Shown: positions 9,519 to 16,279, numbered from the stretch's first letter. The stretch: DNA of 20,306 bases from BOG-938 sp035524315 (GCA_035524315.1 DATKPD010000017.1:1-20306), one strand, 5' to 3'. The notes: generated by a model not told the origin, from the sequence alone. Numbers and translations: made by a program.

Positions 9519-10417
9519 GCTTCGCGCGGCCAGCGCTTGTGCACCCAGAACCACTCCTCGGGCCGCTCGCGCACGCGCGCCTCGATAAAGGCGTTCACGC
9601 GCCGCACGCCCTCAGCGATATCGTGGGTGCGGTCAGCGGTGCGCTCCAGCACGATCGGCTCGTGCACCACCACGCGAAAGCGCGCGCCCTTGATGCGCTG
9701 AACCGACATGGGCAGCAGGACGCCTGACGATCTGAGCGCCAGCCGCGTCGGCCCTGGCGCGGTATGGGCGGGCACGCCGAAGAACGGCTCGGCCAGGCCG
9801 CCGTTGAACTTCTGGTCGTTGAGCAGCGCTACCGACTCGCCGCGCCGCAGGGCCTCGAGCATCTCGCGCAAAGCCACCGCCTCGCCCTTGGGCGCGAACA
9901 GTTCCACGCCGTAGCGCGCGCGGTTCTGGATGATGCGCCGGTCGATATAGGGGTTGTTGGCGGCGCGGTAGGTCACTTGGCAACGCACGCCCGACCTGAC
10001 GATGGCGATGGCCATGACTTCCCAGTTGGAGAAGTGGCCCGAGATCAACACCGTGGCCTCGCCGCTCTTGCGCACGGCGTCCAGCCGTTCGCCGCCGACC
10101 ACCTCGATGCGCCCGCTCTCGGGGGTCAGCCGCCCCAGCATTTGGAACTCGGTCGCCAACCGGCCGACGTTGTCCCATTGGGCCTTCAGGATGCGTTCGC
10201 GTTCGGCCTGGCCCATTTCGGGAAAGGCGATTTCCAGATTGCGCCGGGCGGTCTTGTCTGCACCGGTCATCGGGCCGAGCCATTTGAGCGTCGCCCCACC
10301 CAGGGCCGAAGCGACGTCGATCGGCAGCAAGGCCAGCAGAGCGCCGACGAGATCGAAGGCCAGGGCCTCAAGACGCCAGGCGAGATCCTGGGCCAGGGAG
10401 GGTCGTTTCTGCGCCAT
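9497..10417 (-). CDS. Lipid A late acyltransferase, LpxL/HtrB family
   Basis: A 306-aa enzyme of the HtrB/LpxL/LpxM family, which adds secondary acyl chains to lipid A from acyl-ACP at the inner membrane. It has an N-terminal hydrophobic anchor (about residues 19-33) and the catalytic HX4E motif in GHFSNWE (H128, E133). YRAANNPYIDR (150-160), LLNDQK and AEPFFGVPAHTAPGP match the family's acceptor-side blocks. The C-terminus WVHKRWPRE is also typical. It cannot be assigned to LpxL or LpxM by sequence alone. ATG 10417 is chosen over the in-frame TTG 10450, which looks like part of the -35. AGGAGG sits only one base before the ATG and overlaps a -10, so the message may be leaderless. It overlaps the response regulator by 22 bp. 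Confidence 0.88.
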   Translation of the reverse strand: MAQKRPSLAQDLAWRLEALAFDLVGALLALLPIDVASALGGATLKWLGPMTGADKTARRNLEIAFPEMGQAERERILKAQWDNVGRLATEFQMLGRLTPESGRIEVVGGERLDAVRKSGEATVLISGHFSNWEVMAIAIVRSGVRCQVTYRAANNPYIDRRIIQNRARYGVELFAPKGEAVALREMLEALRRGESVALLNDQKFNGGLAEPFFGVPAHTAPGPTRLALRSSGVLLPMSVQRIKGARFRVVVHEPIVLERTADRTHDIAEGVRRVNAFIEARVRERPEEWFWVHKRWPREAYMSPKT

Positions 10418-10422
10418 GCCTC

Positions 10423-10450
10423 CTATTAGGGCCTGGCGCCCGGAAGGCAA
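10423..10450 (-). promoter_or_regulatory. Candidate promoter of the lpxL-like gene, apparently leaderless
   Basis: On the minus strand TTGCCT (10450-10445), 16-bp spacer, TAATAG (10428-10423), ending five bases before ATG 10417. The AGGAGG at 10424-10419 overlaps the -10 by two bases and would be only one base from the start codon, so it probably is not used as a ribosome site. Confidence 0.4.
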
Positions 10451-10533
10451 GCGCCAGGCGTATGCCGCTCAGCCCAAGGGGGAACACGCGTCGGGCGAGC
10501 GTGGCGCCGCCTTTGCGGCGAGTGATGGCATCT

Positions 10534-10548
10534 GTCCCACAGTGGGAC
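10534..10548. promoter_or_regulatory. Perfect 15-bp palindrome upstream of the XRE regulator, candidate operator
   Basis: GTCCCAC-A-GTGGGAC, with 7-bp arms around one base, ends 22 bp before ATG 10571. The position fits an operator bound by the adjacent HTH protein, that is autoregulation, which is common in XRE regulators; this is inference. A separate small hairpin sequence, CGCCGC-CTTT-GCGGCG, is at 10505-10520. The remainder of 10418-10570 holds the lpxL promoter and nothing else I recognise. Confidence 0.6.
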
Positions 10549-10570
10549 GCCTGCCGCGAGGAGACGCCTT

Positions 10571-10954
10571 ATGGCCAACGACATCGACCTTCACCTGGGC
10601 AAGCGCCTGCGTCGGCGTCGCCGGTTGCTCGGCCTGACCCAACAACAGCTCGCGATCGCCGTCGGCGTGCGCTTCCAGCAAATCCAGAAGTACGAGTGCG
10701 GCGCCAACCGCATCTCCGCCGCGCGTCTGTGGCAGCTGTCCGAGGCGCTGGAAGTGCCGGTGTCCTACTTCTTCGACGGCCTGGCCGAAGCGGCCGACCG
10801 CGATTCCAACGATCCTTCCGGAACCGGCGGCGAGATGTTCGCGCGCAAGGAAACGCTCGACCTGATCCGCGCCTATTACCAGCTGGGCGAGCGGCCCCGC
10901 CGGCGCCTGCTCGACCTGGCCCGTTCGCTCAACGGCGAGATCGACGCGGCGTGA
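10571..10954 (+). CDS. XRE/Cro-CI family helix-turn-helix regulator
   Basis: A 127-aa protein. Residues 7-63 form a Cro/CI-type HTH: GKRLRRRRRLLGLTQQQLAIAVGV, then the recognition-helix region FQQIQKYECGANRISAARLWQLSEAL. The FQQIQKYE-G-NR pattern with PVSYFF after it is that of the PhrR/PraR-like regulators widespread in alphaproteobacteria. The C-terminal part (66-127) is linker and a helical region RRRLLDLARSL, with no ligand domain or peptidase. A GAGGAG ribosome site with seven-base spacing fixes ATG 10571. It is divergent from lpxL and followed 51 bp later by hisN. The palindrome just upstream suggests it regulates itself and perhaps lpxL; targets are otherwise unknown. Confidence 0.9.
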   Translation: MANDIDLHLGKRLRRRRRLLGLTQQQLAIAVGVRFQQIQKYECGANRISAARLWQLSEALEVPVSYFFDGLAEAADRDSNDPSGTGGEMFARKETLDLIRAYYQLGERPRRRLLDLARSLNGEIDAA

Positions 10955-10971
10955 TCGCTGCGTCGGGCCTT

Positions 10972-10999
10972 GGCTTTAGGGGCCGAAACCCTCTAAGCC
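10972..10999 (+). repeat. Imperfect hairpin between the XRE gene and hisN
   Basis: GGCTT (10972-10976) pairs with AAGCC (10995-10999), and four further pairs (one a G-T wobble) close a CCGAAA loop, with two mismatches between the blocks. No T-run follows. It could be a weak terminator or attenuator, or chance. Confidence 0.3.
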
Positions 11000-11005
11000 T
11001 GCGGC

Positions 11006-11839
11006 ATGTCCCTGTGGCCCAAATCCGCCTCCGCGCTTGAGCGCCTCGCCGAGCTGGAAGCGTTCCTGCTCGAGCTGAACGCGGCGGCGTCGGCTATCAC
11101 CGTGCCCCTGTTTCGCGCGGAGTTCAGCGTCGAGAACAAGGCTGGGCCGGACAAGGCGTTCGACCCGGTAACGGCCGCCGACAAGGGGGCCGAGGTCGAG
11201 ATCCGCCGCCTGATCGCCGCGCGCTTTCCCGAGCACGGCGTGATCGGCGAAGAATATGGCGAGGACCGGCCCGACGCCGAGTTCGTCTGGATCCTGGACC
11301 CGGTCGACGGCACGCGCGCCTTTGTCTCCGGCATCCCGCTGTGGTGCCACCTGATTGGCCTGCGCTACCAGGGCGAGCCGCTTTTGGGGCTGATCGGCCA
11401 ACCCTGCCTGGACGAGGCCTATCTCGGGTCGCCCTCCGGTTCGCGCCTCATCGCGCGAGGCCAGACCACGCCGCTCAAGGCCCGGCCTTGCCCCCGCCTG
11501 ACGGAGGCGACCATCGCGTGCACCGACCCGCAAGGGTATTTCACCGGCGCCGAGATCGGCGCGTGGACTCAGGTGCGCGCGGCCGCCCGCATGGTGCGCC
11601 TGGGCGGCGACGCCTATCTGTTCGCCCTGCTGGCGGCCGGCCGCATCGACCTGGTGATCGAGTCGGGCCTCAAGCTGTGGGACATCGATCCGGTCGTGCC
11701 AGTGATCGAAAATGCCGGCGGCATTGTCGCCGACTGGCGCGGGCGCCGGCTCGGGCGCAAGGGCGGTCAGGTGGCGGCGGCGGGCGATGCGGCCTGCCTG
11801 GACGAGGCGTTGGTCGCGCTGAAGCGCTCGGCGGTCTAG
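11006..11839 (+). CDS. hisN: Inositol monophosphatase family phosphatase, probably histidinol-phosphatase HisN
   Basis: A 277-aa Mg-dependent phosphatase. Metal-site motifs: DPVTAADKGAE (53-63), GEEYG (81-85), WILDPVDGTRAF (95-106) and WDIDP (225-229). The continuation DGTRAFVSGIPLWCHLIGL is closer to the HisN-type histidinol-phosphatase subfamily than to general inositol-1-phosphatase, where DGT-NF is usual. Histidinol-phosphatase of this kind supplies the HisB-N/HisK step in alphaproteobacteria. CysQ or SuhB roles cannot be excluded. No other his gene is in the window. ATG 11006 has no Shine-Dalgarno sequence. The stop shares a CTAG tetranucleotide with the convergent hydrolase stop. Confidence 0.72.
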   Translation: MSLWPKSASALERLAELEAFLLELNAAASAITVPLFRAEFSVENKAGPDKAFDPVTAADKGAEVEIRRLIAARFPEHGVIGEEYGEDRPDAEFVWILDPVDGTRAFVSGIPLWCHLIGLRYQGEPLLGLIGQPCLDEAYLGSPSGSRLIARGQTTPLKARPCPRLTEATIACTDPQGYFTGAEIGAWTQVRAAARMVRLGGDAYLFALLAAGRIDLVIESGLKLWDIDPVVPVIENAGGIVADWRGRRLGRKGGQVAAAGDAACLDEALVALKRSAV

Positions 11840-12774
11840 CCCAGCCGACCGATCAGGGCGTCGAACTCGCGCCAGAACAGGGCGCGCACCCTATCGGTCT
11901 CCATCAGGATCTCGTGGAAGGCGCCGGGCGCCTCGACGTAGCGACCGTTGGGCGCGGCCCGGGCGAACGCTTGGGCCGCCGCGCTGAGCACCAGCGCGTC
12001 CTCGCCCGCCCCGATCAGCGTCAGGGGCGTGGCGATGGCGGCGGCGATGCCCGGCCGGCTAAGGACCGCCCCGGCGCGCAAGGCATAGTCGAGCCAGCCC
12101 CAGGTCGGTCCGCCCAGGGCCAGATCGGGACAGGCTCGCAGCTGGGCCATGTACCGCTCGAAGCGCGTCCGGTCGTGGGTCAGGCGATTGCGCTCGAAGG
12201 TCAGGGCGAAGGGGTCATAGCGCTGCAGTTGCACGCCGCCTAAGCCCAGCACGGCGGCGGCGCGAGCGATCAGGCCCGCCGCGCCGGGCAGAACGCTCAC
12301 GGCGGCCAAGCCAATCATCGGCGCGGTGGACATCACGCCGTCCAGGCGCCGCTCCCCGCGGCTGAGCGCCAGCAGCACCAGACCGCCGCCCATCGAATGA
12401 GCCAGCGACACCCATGGGTGCGGAAGCTTGGCGCCTGCCTCGTCGAGCATCAGGCTGTAGTCCGACAGATAGGCCTCAAAGCCCTGAGCGTGGCCGCGCA
12501 GGCGGTCCGGCAGAGCGCGCTGCGACAGGCCCTGGCCGCGCCAGTCGTGGGCCAGCACGGTGAAGCCGCGCGCCTGCAATTCGCCTATGGTCTCGAAGTA
12601 CTTCTCGATCGGCTCGGTGCGGCCAGGACTGAGCACCACCCCTCCCACGACCGGAGTCATCGCCGGGAACAGCGCCGCACGCAGCCGCGCGCCGTCCCGG
12701 CCCTTGAGCCAGAAGGCCCGGCCGCCGCTGGGGACAGGCGCCGCGGCGATGCCGACCAGGGGCGCCGCGTCCAT
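11836..12774 (-). CDS. Alpha/beta hydrolase, lysophospholipase L2 / monoacylglycerol lipase-like
   Basis: A 312-aa hydrolase of the serine aminopeptidase S33 (Hydrolase_4) type. HDWRGQGLS (76-84) is the oxyanion-side motif. The nucleophile is S127 in AHSMGGG, where the first Gly of GXSXG is Ala, as in PldB-like enzymes. The acid is D259 in GAGEDAL and the base H287 in GAFHEIL, so the triad is complete. No signal peptide is present, so it probably acts in the cytoplasm or at the membrane on lysophospholipids or monoacylglycerols; the substrate is inferred from family. ATG 12774 is two bases after the SCP2 stop; the longer in-frame extension to 12930 lies inside the SCP2 gene and is rejected. 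It is the last gene of a three-gene operon. Confidence 0.85.
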   Translation of the reverse strand: MDAAPLVGIAAAPVPSGGRAFWLKGRDGARLRAALFPAMTPVVGGVVLSPGRTEPIEKYFETIGELQARGFTVLAHDWRGQGLSQRALPDRLRGHAQGFEAYLSDYSLMLDEAGAKLPHPWVSLAHSMGGGLVLLALSRGERRLDGVMSTAPMIGLAAVSVLPGAAGLIARAAAVLGLGGVQLQRYDPFALTFERNRLTHDRTRFERYMAQLRACPDLALGGPTWGWLDYALRAGAVLSRPGIAAAIATPLTLIGAGEDALVLSAAAQAFARAAPNGRYVEAPGAFHEILMETDRVRALFWREFDALIGRLG

Positions 12775-12776
12775 CG

Positions 12777-13079
12777 TCAGCGCCTCGAGGCCGCCAAAAG
12801 CGGCGCCAAGCGCATGGCCACGCTCATGTCGCCGTTCACGCGCATGCGACCGCGCATCAGCGCCGCCATGGGGTCCAGCCGTCCCCGCGCCAGGTCTTCC
12901 AGGTCGTTCTTGGATACCGACACCGTGCAATCGGCCGGCCGATCATCGTTGCTCACCACCGCGCCTTCGATGAACAGGAATCCCTCGCCGCGCAGATCGA
13001 TCTTGAGTGTCTTGTCCAGTCCCGCCTGGCCGTCGAGCGCGCGTTGCAGCGTCTGGGTGATGGTCTCCAAGCTGGCCAT
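12777..13079 (-). CDS. SCP2 sterol-carrier-domain protein
   Basis: A 100-aa single-domain protein. The pattern LKIDLRGEGFLFIEGAVV, then DCTVSVSKNDLEDLARGRLDPMAALMRGRMRVNGD, is the SCP-2 lipid-binding fold; the GRMRVNGDM segment is the most conserved part of it. It has no signal peptide. Proteins of this kind bind acyl or other hydrophobic ligands in the cytoplasm. It sits between a methyltransferase-like lipoprotein (3 bp upstream) and a lipid hydrolase (2 bp downstream), so a joint role in lipid handling is plausible but unproven. Confidence 0.88.
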   Translation of the reverse strand: MASLETITQTLQRALDGQAGLDKTLKIDLRGEGFLFIEGAVVSNDDRPADCTVSVSKNDLEDLARGRLDPMAALMRGRMRVNGDMSVAMRLAPLLAASRR

Positions 13080-13082
13080 CGG

Positions 13083-13979
13083 CTAGCCCGGCCTGACAAA
13101 GCGCAGGGTCATGCGGTCGGGCTCGCCGATGGCGTCGAACTTGCCGTGCTGGAAGAACGGATCGTCAGGTTTGCCCTTGGCGGCGGACTGACGCCACGGG
13201 GGCAAGGTCCATACGCCGAAGGGATAGGCCTTCACGTCCTTGGGATTGGCGTTGATCTCACTGGAGGCCTGAAAGGTGAAGCCCGCCTCCTGGGCCAGGC
13301 CCTTGACGTAGGCCTCCTGGACATAGCCGTCCGGGGCCAAAGCGTCCTGAACGCCCCCTGGCGCCGCGCGGCTCTCTTCCACCCCCAGCACGCCGCCGGG
13401 CTTGAGCGCGGCGTAGGCGTCGTGGAACGCCTTTTCCGCCATGCCGCCGGCCATCCAGTAGGCGATATCGTCGGCGAAGATCACCAGATCGGCGCTGGCA
13501 GGCGGGGCCACGGGGCCGCTGGTCGCGCCGAACGTGGTCATGACCGGCTGACCATAGAGCGCCGGGGCCACCGCGAGGCGCTTGGCGTAGGCGTCGACCA
13601 GTTGCGCCTCGGCGGGCCGGGCGACCGGATCGACCTGAAACTGGGCGGCGTAGAACTTGCCGCCGTTGGCGGCCAGATAGGGCGCGATGATGTCGGTGTA
13701 CCATCCCGCGCCGGGCCAGAACTCCACCACCGTCTGCCCGGGCTTGAGGCCCCAGAAGGCCAGGGTCTGGGCGGGATGGCGCCAACGGTCGCGCGCCTTG
13801 TCCGCGTCGGAGCGCCAATCGCCGGCGATGGCGGCGTCGAGGCTGGCGGCCGAGGTCTCCGGCGCGCCGCTCGCCCCTGCGGGCGATGGAGGGCGGCCCT
13901 GACCGCAGGCGGCGAGGGCGGACGCGGCGGCGGCGAGCAGGGCGGTGCGGCGGGAAAGGTCGGACAGGCGACGGCTCAT
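13083..13979 (-). CDS. Exported methyltransferase-fold lipoprotein (COG4798-like)
   Basis: A 298-aa protein. The N-terminus has a twin-arginine-like motif SRRTALL (9-15), a hydrophobic stretch, and a lipobox LAAC with Cys25, followed by a Pro/Ala/Ser linker. The rest resembles a class I SAM-methyltransferase: VVEFWPGAGWYTDIIAPYL (84-102) as motif I with acidic E86, DLVIFADDIAYWM as the motif IV region, and LKPGGVLGVEESRA as motif VI. This fits the family annotated as predicted methyltransferase COG4798, whose members often carry signal peptides. Methylation outside the cytoplasm is unexpected because SAM is not known to be there; Tat export of a folded, cofactor-loaded protein would be one explanation. 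First gene of a tight operon with SCP2 and hydrolase genes. Confidence 0.8.
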   Translation of the reverse strand: MSRRLSDLSRRTALLAAAASALAACGQGRPPSPAGASGAPETSAASLDAAIAGDWRSDADKARDRWRHPAQTLAFWGLKPGQTVVEFWPGAGWYTDIIAPYLAANGGKFYAAQFQVDPVARPAEAQLVDAYAKRLAVAPALYGQPVMTTFGATSGPVAPPASADLVIFADDIAYWMAGGMAEKAFHDAYAALKPGGVLGVEESRAAPGGVQDALAPDGYVQEAYVKGLAQEAGFTFQASSEINANPKDVKAYPFGVWTLPPWRQSAAKGKPDDPFFQHGKFDAIGEPDRMTLRFVRPG

Positions 13980-14015
13980 CGATGTCCGCCCCGGGCGCGG
14001 GCGGCGCGTGTCGGT

Positions 14016-14044
14016 CGCTTAGCGCGGGACGGGCGCGCGGTCAA
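14016..14044 (-). promoter_or_regulatory. Candidate promoter of the methyltransferase-SCP2-hydrolase operon
   Basis: On the minus strand TTGACC (14044-14039) and GCTAAGCG (14023-14016), with the GCTA core of the Caulobacter-type -10. The -10 is about 37 bp before ATG 13979. No strong Shine-Dalgarno sequence follows. The region diverges from the hsp20 promoter. Confidence 0.35.
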
Positions 14045-14068
14045 AGGCGCAAAGCCCGGCCGCCCCCT

Positions 14069-14097
14069 CTTGAAAGGCCGCGGCCAACGCCCAAATT
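14069..14097 (+). promoter_or_regulatory. Sigma-32 (RpoH)-like heat shock promoter of hsp20
   Basis: CTTGAAA (14069-14075), 14-bp spacer, CCCAAATT (14090-14097). This closely matches the heat shock consensus CTTGAAA-N12..17-CCCCATNT. Predicted transcription start near 14103 gives a leader of about 90 nt. The spacer contains the perfect palindrome GGCCGCGGCC (14076-14085), a possible extra regulator site or coincidence. Confidence 0.65.
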
Positions 14098-14104
14098 CTC
14101 TGCC

Positions 14105-14193
14105 GAAGGCGCCGATTGCGGGCCTTCCGAGCGGATGTGGCCTTAGGCGCGTCCGGCTCGCTCACCACAACCTTGCTTGAAGAAGGATGTTGT
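14105..14193 (+). promoter_or_regulatory. ROSE-like RNA thermometer in the hsp20 leader
   Basis: Three successive hairpins can be drawn. I: GAAGGC (14105-14110) with GCCTTC (14122-14127). II: 14132-14142 with 14146-14155, ten pairs including two G-U and one bulged G, three-base loop. III: ACAAC (14167-14171) with GTTGT (14189-14193), one bulged C, then UUGCU-U (14173-14178) against AAGGAU (14183-14188), closing a GAAG loop. Hairpin III includes the UUGCU opposite AGGAU arrangement with central G-G (14175/14186) and U-U (14173/14188) oppositions, the hallmark of ROSE elements. It buries the AAGGA ribosome site (14183-14187). ROSE elements melt on heat shock and free translation of hsp20 genes in alphaproteobacteria. 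Confidence 0.72.
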
Positions 14194-14194
14194 T

Positions 14195-14650
14195 ATGCGA
14201 ACCGTCGATTTCACCCCCCTCTATCGCTCCGCCGTCGGCTTCGACCGTCTGGCCGCGCTGCTCGAATCCGCCGCCGGCTCGGACGCCGCCTCCGGCTATC
14301 CCCCCTACAATATCGAGACCACGGGCGAGAACGCCTACCGCATCGAGCTGGCCGTGGCCGGCTTCAGGCCCGACGAACTGAGCCTGGAAGTGCGTGAGAA
14401 CCTGCTGACCGTACAGGGCCGCAAGGCGGCCGCCGAGACCGAGAGGCGCTTCCTGCACCGCGGCCTGGCCGAGCGGAACTTCGAACGCCGCTTCCAACTC
14501 GCCGACCATGTGGTGGTGACCGACGCCCAGCTCGCCGACGGCCTGCTCGTCGTATCGCTCAAGCGCGAGATCCCCGAAGCGCTCAAGCCACGCAAGATCG
14601 AGATCAAGACCGCCGCGAGCGAGCGGCTGATCCACGCCGACGCGGCCTAA
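14195..14650 (+). CDS. Small heat shock protein Hsp20 (IbpA type)
   Basis: A 151-aa ATP-independent chaperone that holds unfolding proteins in large oligomers in the cytoplasm. The opening MRTVDFTPLYRSAVGFDRL is the characteristic IbpA-class N-terminus. The alpha-crystallin domain spans about residues 36-128, from PPYNIETTGENAYRIELAVAGF to DGLLVVSLKREIPE. The C-terminal IEI (I-X-I) is the oligomerisation motif. ATG 14195 is chosen over an in-frame TTG at 14177, which lies inside the anti-Shine-Dalgarno hairpin; AAGGA with seven-base spacing serves ATG 14195. Regulation looks two-layered: a sigma-32 promoter and a ROSE-like thermometer. A strong terminator follows. Confidence 0.93.
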   Translation: MRTVDFTPLYRSAVGFDRLAALLESAAGSDAASGYPPYNIETTGENAYRIELAVAGFRPDELSLEVRENLLTVQGRKAAAETERRFLHRGLAERNFERRFQLADHVVVTDAQLADGLLVVSLKREIPEALKPRKIEIKTAASERLIHADAA

Positions 14651-14676
14651 GCCCGGCCCGCCCCGCCTAAACGACT

Positions 14677-14705
14677 GGGGCGGCGTTTTCGGCGCCGCCC
14701 CTTTT
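14677..14705 (+). terminator. Intrinsic terminator of hsp20
   Basis: Perfect 9-bp stem GGGGCGGCG (14677-14685) / CGCCGCCCC (14693-14701), loop TTTTCGG, followed directly by TTTT (14702-14705). It lies 27 bp after the hsp20 stop and faces the convergent emrB end. In the reverse direction there is no T-run, so it probably works mainly for hsp20. Confidence 0.9.
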
Positions 14706-14718
14706 GTATGTCTGCGGC

Positions 14719-16278
14719 TCAGTGCTCGGAGGGCGGCGGGGCGCCCATCTGGGGCTTGGGCGCGAACCAGATGGCGCTGGCCGAGACCACCATCAGCGCG
14801 GCCACCACGATGAAGATGTGGTTGGTCGAGATCATCACCGCCTGGCTCTGCACGATATTATCGAGAAGCGAGGTCGATTGGGCCAGCGACAGGCCGGCCT
14901 GGGTCATGCCCCCGAGCAGTTGATCGGCGCCGTGCAACCGGTCGACCAGGGTCTGGCGCACGGTGGTGGCGTGATCGTCCCACGCGGTGGTGGTGATCGA
15001 AGTGGCGAACGCGCCCGACGTGGTGCGCACGAAGTTGAGCAGGCCCGCGCCAGAGGCGATCTCGCTCGGCTTAAGCGTGCCCATGGCGACCGACATCAGA
15101 GGGATGAAGAAGAACGGCATGGCCAGACCCTGGGCGATCTGGGGCCAGATCAACTGGTTATAGGCCATGTCAGGCACGAAAAGGCTGCGCCAGAACATGT
15201 CGGCGGCCAGCCACAAAATGCCGAACGTGACCAGTCGCCGCGGATCGATCTTGGTCACCAGGGTCGCGACGATCGGCGCGAACACCACCGCCAGCACCCC
15301 GTTGAACCCCGTGACATAGCCGGCCCAGGTGGCCGTGTACCCCATGTCCAACTGCAGCCACAGCGGGATGATCACCAGCGAGGCGTACATGCCGGAGAAG
15401 GCCAGGCACATGGCGAAACAGGCCGAGGTGAATCCTCGATAGCGGAAGATGCGCAAATCCACGATCGGGTGCTCCTCGGTGAGCTCCCAGATGATGAAGG
15501 CGATGAAGCCGACGATCGCCACGGCCAGCAGCACCATGATGACGGGCGACTGAAACCAGTCCAGCTCCTTGCCTTTGTCCAGCATGATCTGCAGGGCGCC
15601 GACCCACAGGACCAGCAGGCCCAGTCCGATGAAATCCACCGGCAGGCGGTGGGTGACGTCATTCTTGGGCAGGGTGCGCGAGGCCAGCATGACCAGCAGA
15701 GCCGCGACCGGCACGTTGATGAAGAACACCCACGACCAGCCCATGTTGTCCGAAATGGTGCCGCCGAGAACCGGTCCCGCGATCGGCGCGACCACGGTGG
15801 TCATGGCCCAGATCCCCATGGTCTGGCCGCGCAGATGGGGCGGCGAGAAACGCTGCAGCAAGGTTTGCGACATCGGTAGCAGCGGGCCGCCCGACAATCC
15901 TTGCAGCACGCGGAAGAGCACCAGCGCGCCCAGCGAGGGCGACAGTCCGCACATCATCGAGAAAAAGCCGAACGCCCCCATGGCGATGACGAACACGCGC
16001 ACGGCGCCGAAGCGGCCGGCCAGCCAGCCGGTCAGGGGGACGGTGATGGCCTCGGCCACCGAATAGGAGGTGATCACCCAGGTGCCTTCCTGGGACGAAA
16101 CCGCAAGGCCGCCGGCGATGTTGGGCACCGACACATTGGCGATGGTCATGTCCAGCACCGCCATGAAGTTGGCGAACGCCAGGGTCACCACCGCCAGCAC
16201 CAGCGCCGGGCCACGGAGAAATCCATCGGCCTCCGACGCGGCGGGGGCCGCGGGCGCGGCCTTTGCCTTGTTGGCCAT
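14719..16278 (-). CDS. emrB: DHA2-family (EmrB-type) MFS multidrug efflux permease
   Basis: A 519-aa proton-driven drug exporter of the 14-helix DHA2 family in the inner membrane. The first helix region has FMAVLDMTIANVSVPNIAGGL, the conserved helix 1 motif with its Asp. GWLAGRFGAVRVFV corresponds to MFS motif A, RVLQGLSGGPLLPMSQTLL to motif B, and APIAGPVLGGTISDNMGWSWVFFINVP to motif C of antiporters. There is an N-terminal Ala/Pro-rich cytoplasmic tail (1-22). ATG 16278 follows the emrA stop by one base, so the two are coupled. EmrB works with the periplasmic adaptor EmrA and an outer membrane channel, here the NodT gene of the same operon. The substrate is unknown; hydrophobic or uncoupler-like compounds are typical for the family. 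Confidence 0.93.
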   Translation of the reverse strand: MANKAKAAPAAPAASEADGFLRGPALVLAVVTLAFANFMAVLDMTIANVSVPNIAGGLAVSSQEGTWVITSYSVAEAITVPLTGWLAGRFGAVRVFVIAMGAFGFFSMMCGLSPSLGALVLFRVLQGLSGGPLLPMSQTLLQRFSPPHLRGQTMGIWAMTTVVAPIAGPVLGGTISDNMGWSWVFFINVPVAALLVMLASRTLPKNDVTHRLPVDFIGLGLLVLWVGALQIMLDKGKELDWFQSPVIMVLLAVAIVGFIAFIIWELTEEHPIVDLRIFRYRGFTSACFAMCLAFSGMYASLVIIPLWLQLDMGYTATWAGYVTGFNGVLAVVFAPIVATLVTKIDPRRLVTFGILWLAADMFWRSLFVPDMAYNQLIWPQIAQGLAMPFFFIPLMSVAMGTLKPSEIASGAGLLNFVRTTSGAFATSITTTAWDDHATTVRQTLVDRLHGADQLLGGMTQAGLSLAQSTSLLDNIVQSQAVMISTNHIFIVVAALMVVSASAIWFAPKPQMGAPPPSEH

Positions 16279-16279
16279 A

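Noticed and set aside
14971..14980. GTCCCAC-like half-site inside emrB, as another XRE operator
   Set aside because: Only one arm is present, inside coding sequence, without the symmetric partner.
14704..15879. A 391-codon open frame antisense to emrB
   Set aside because: It is a low-complexity His/Arg/Gly/Gln translation of an EmrB gene read backwards; there is no ribosome site or family motif.
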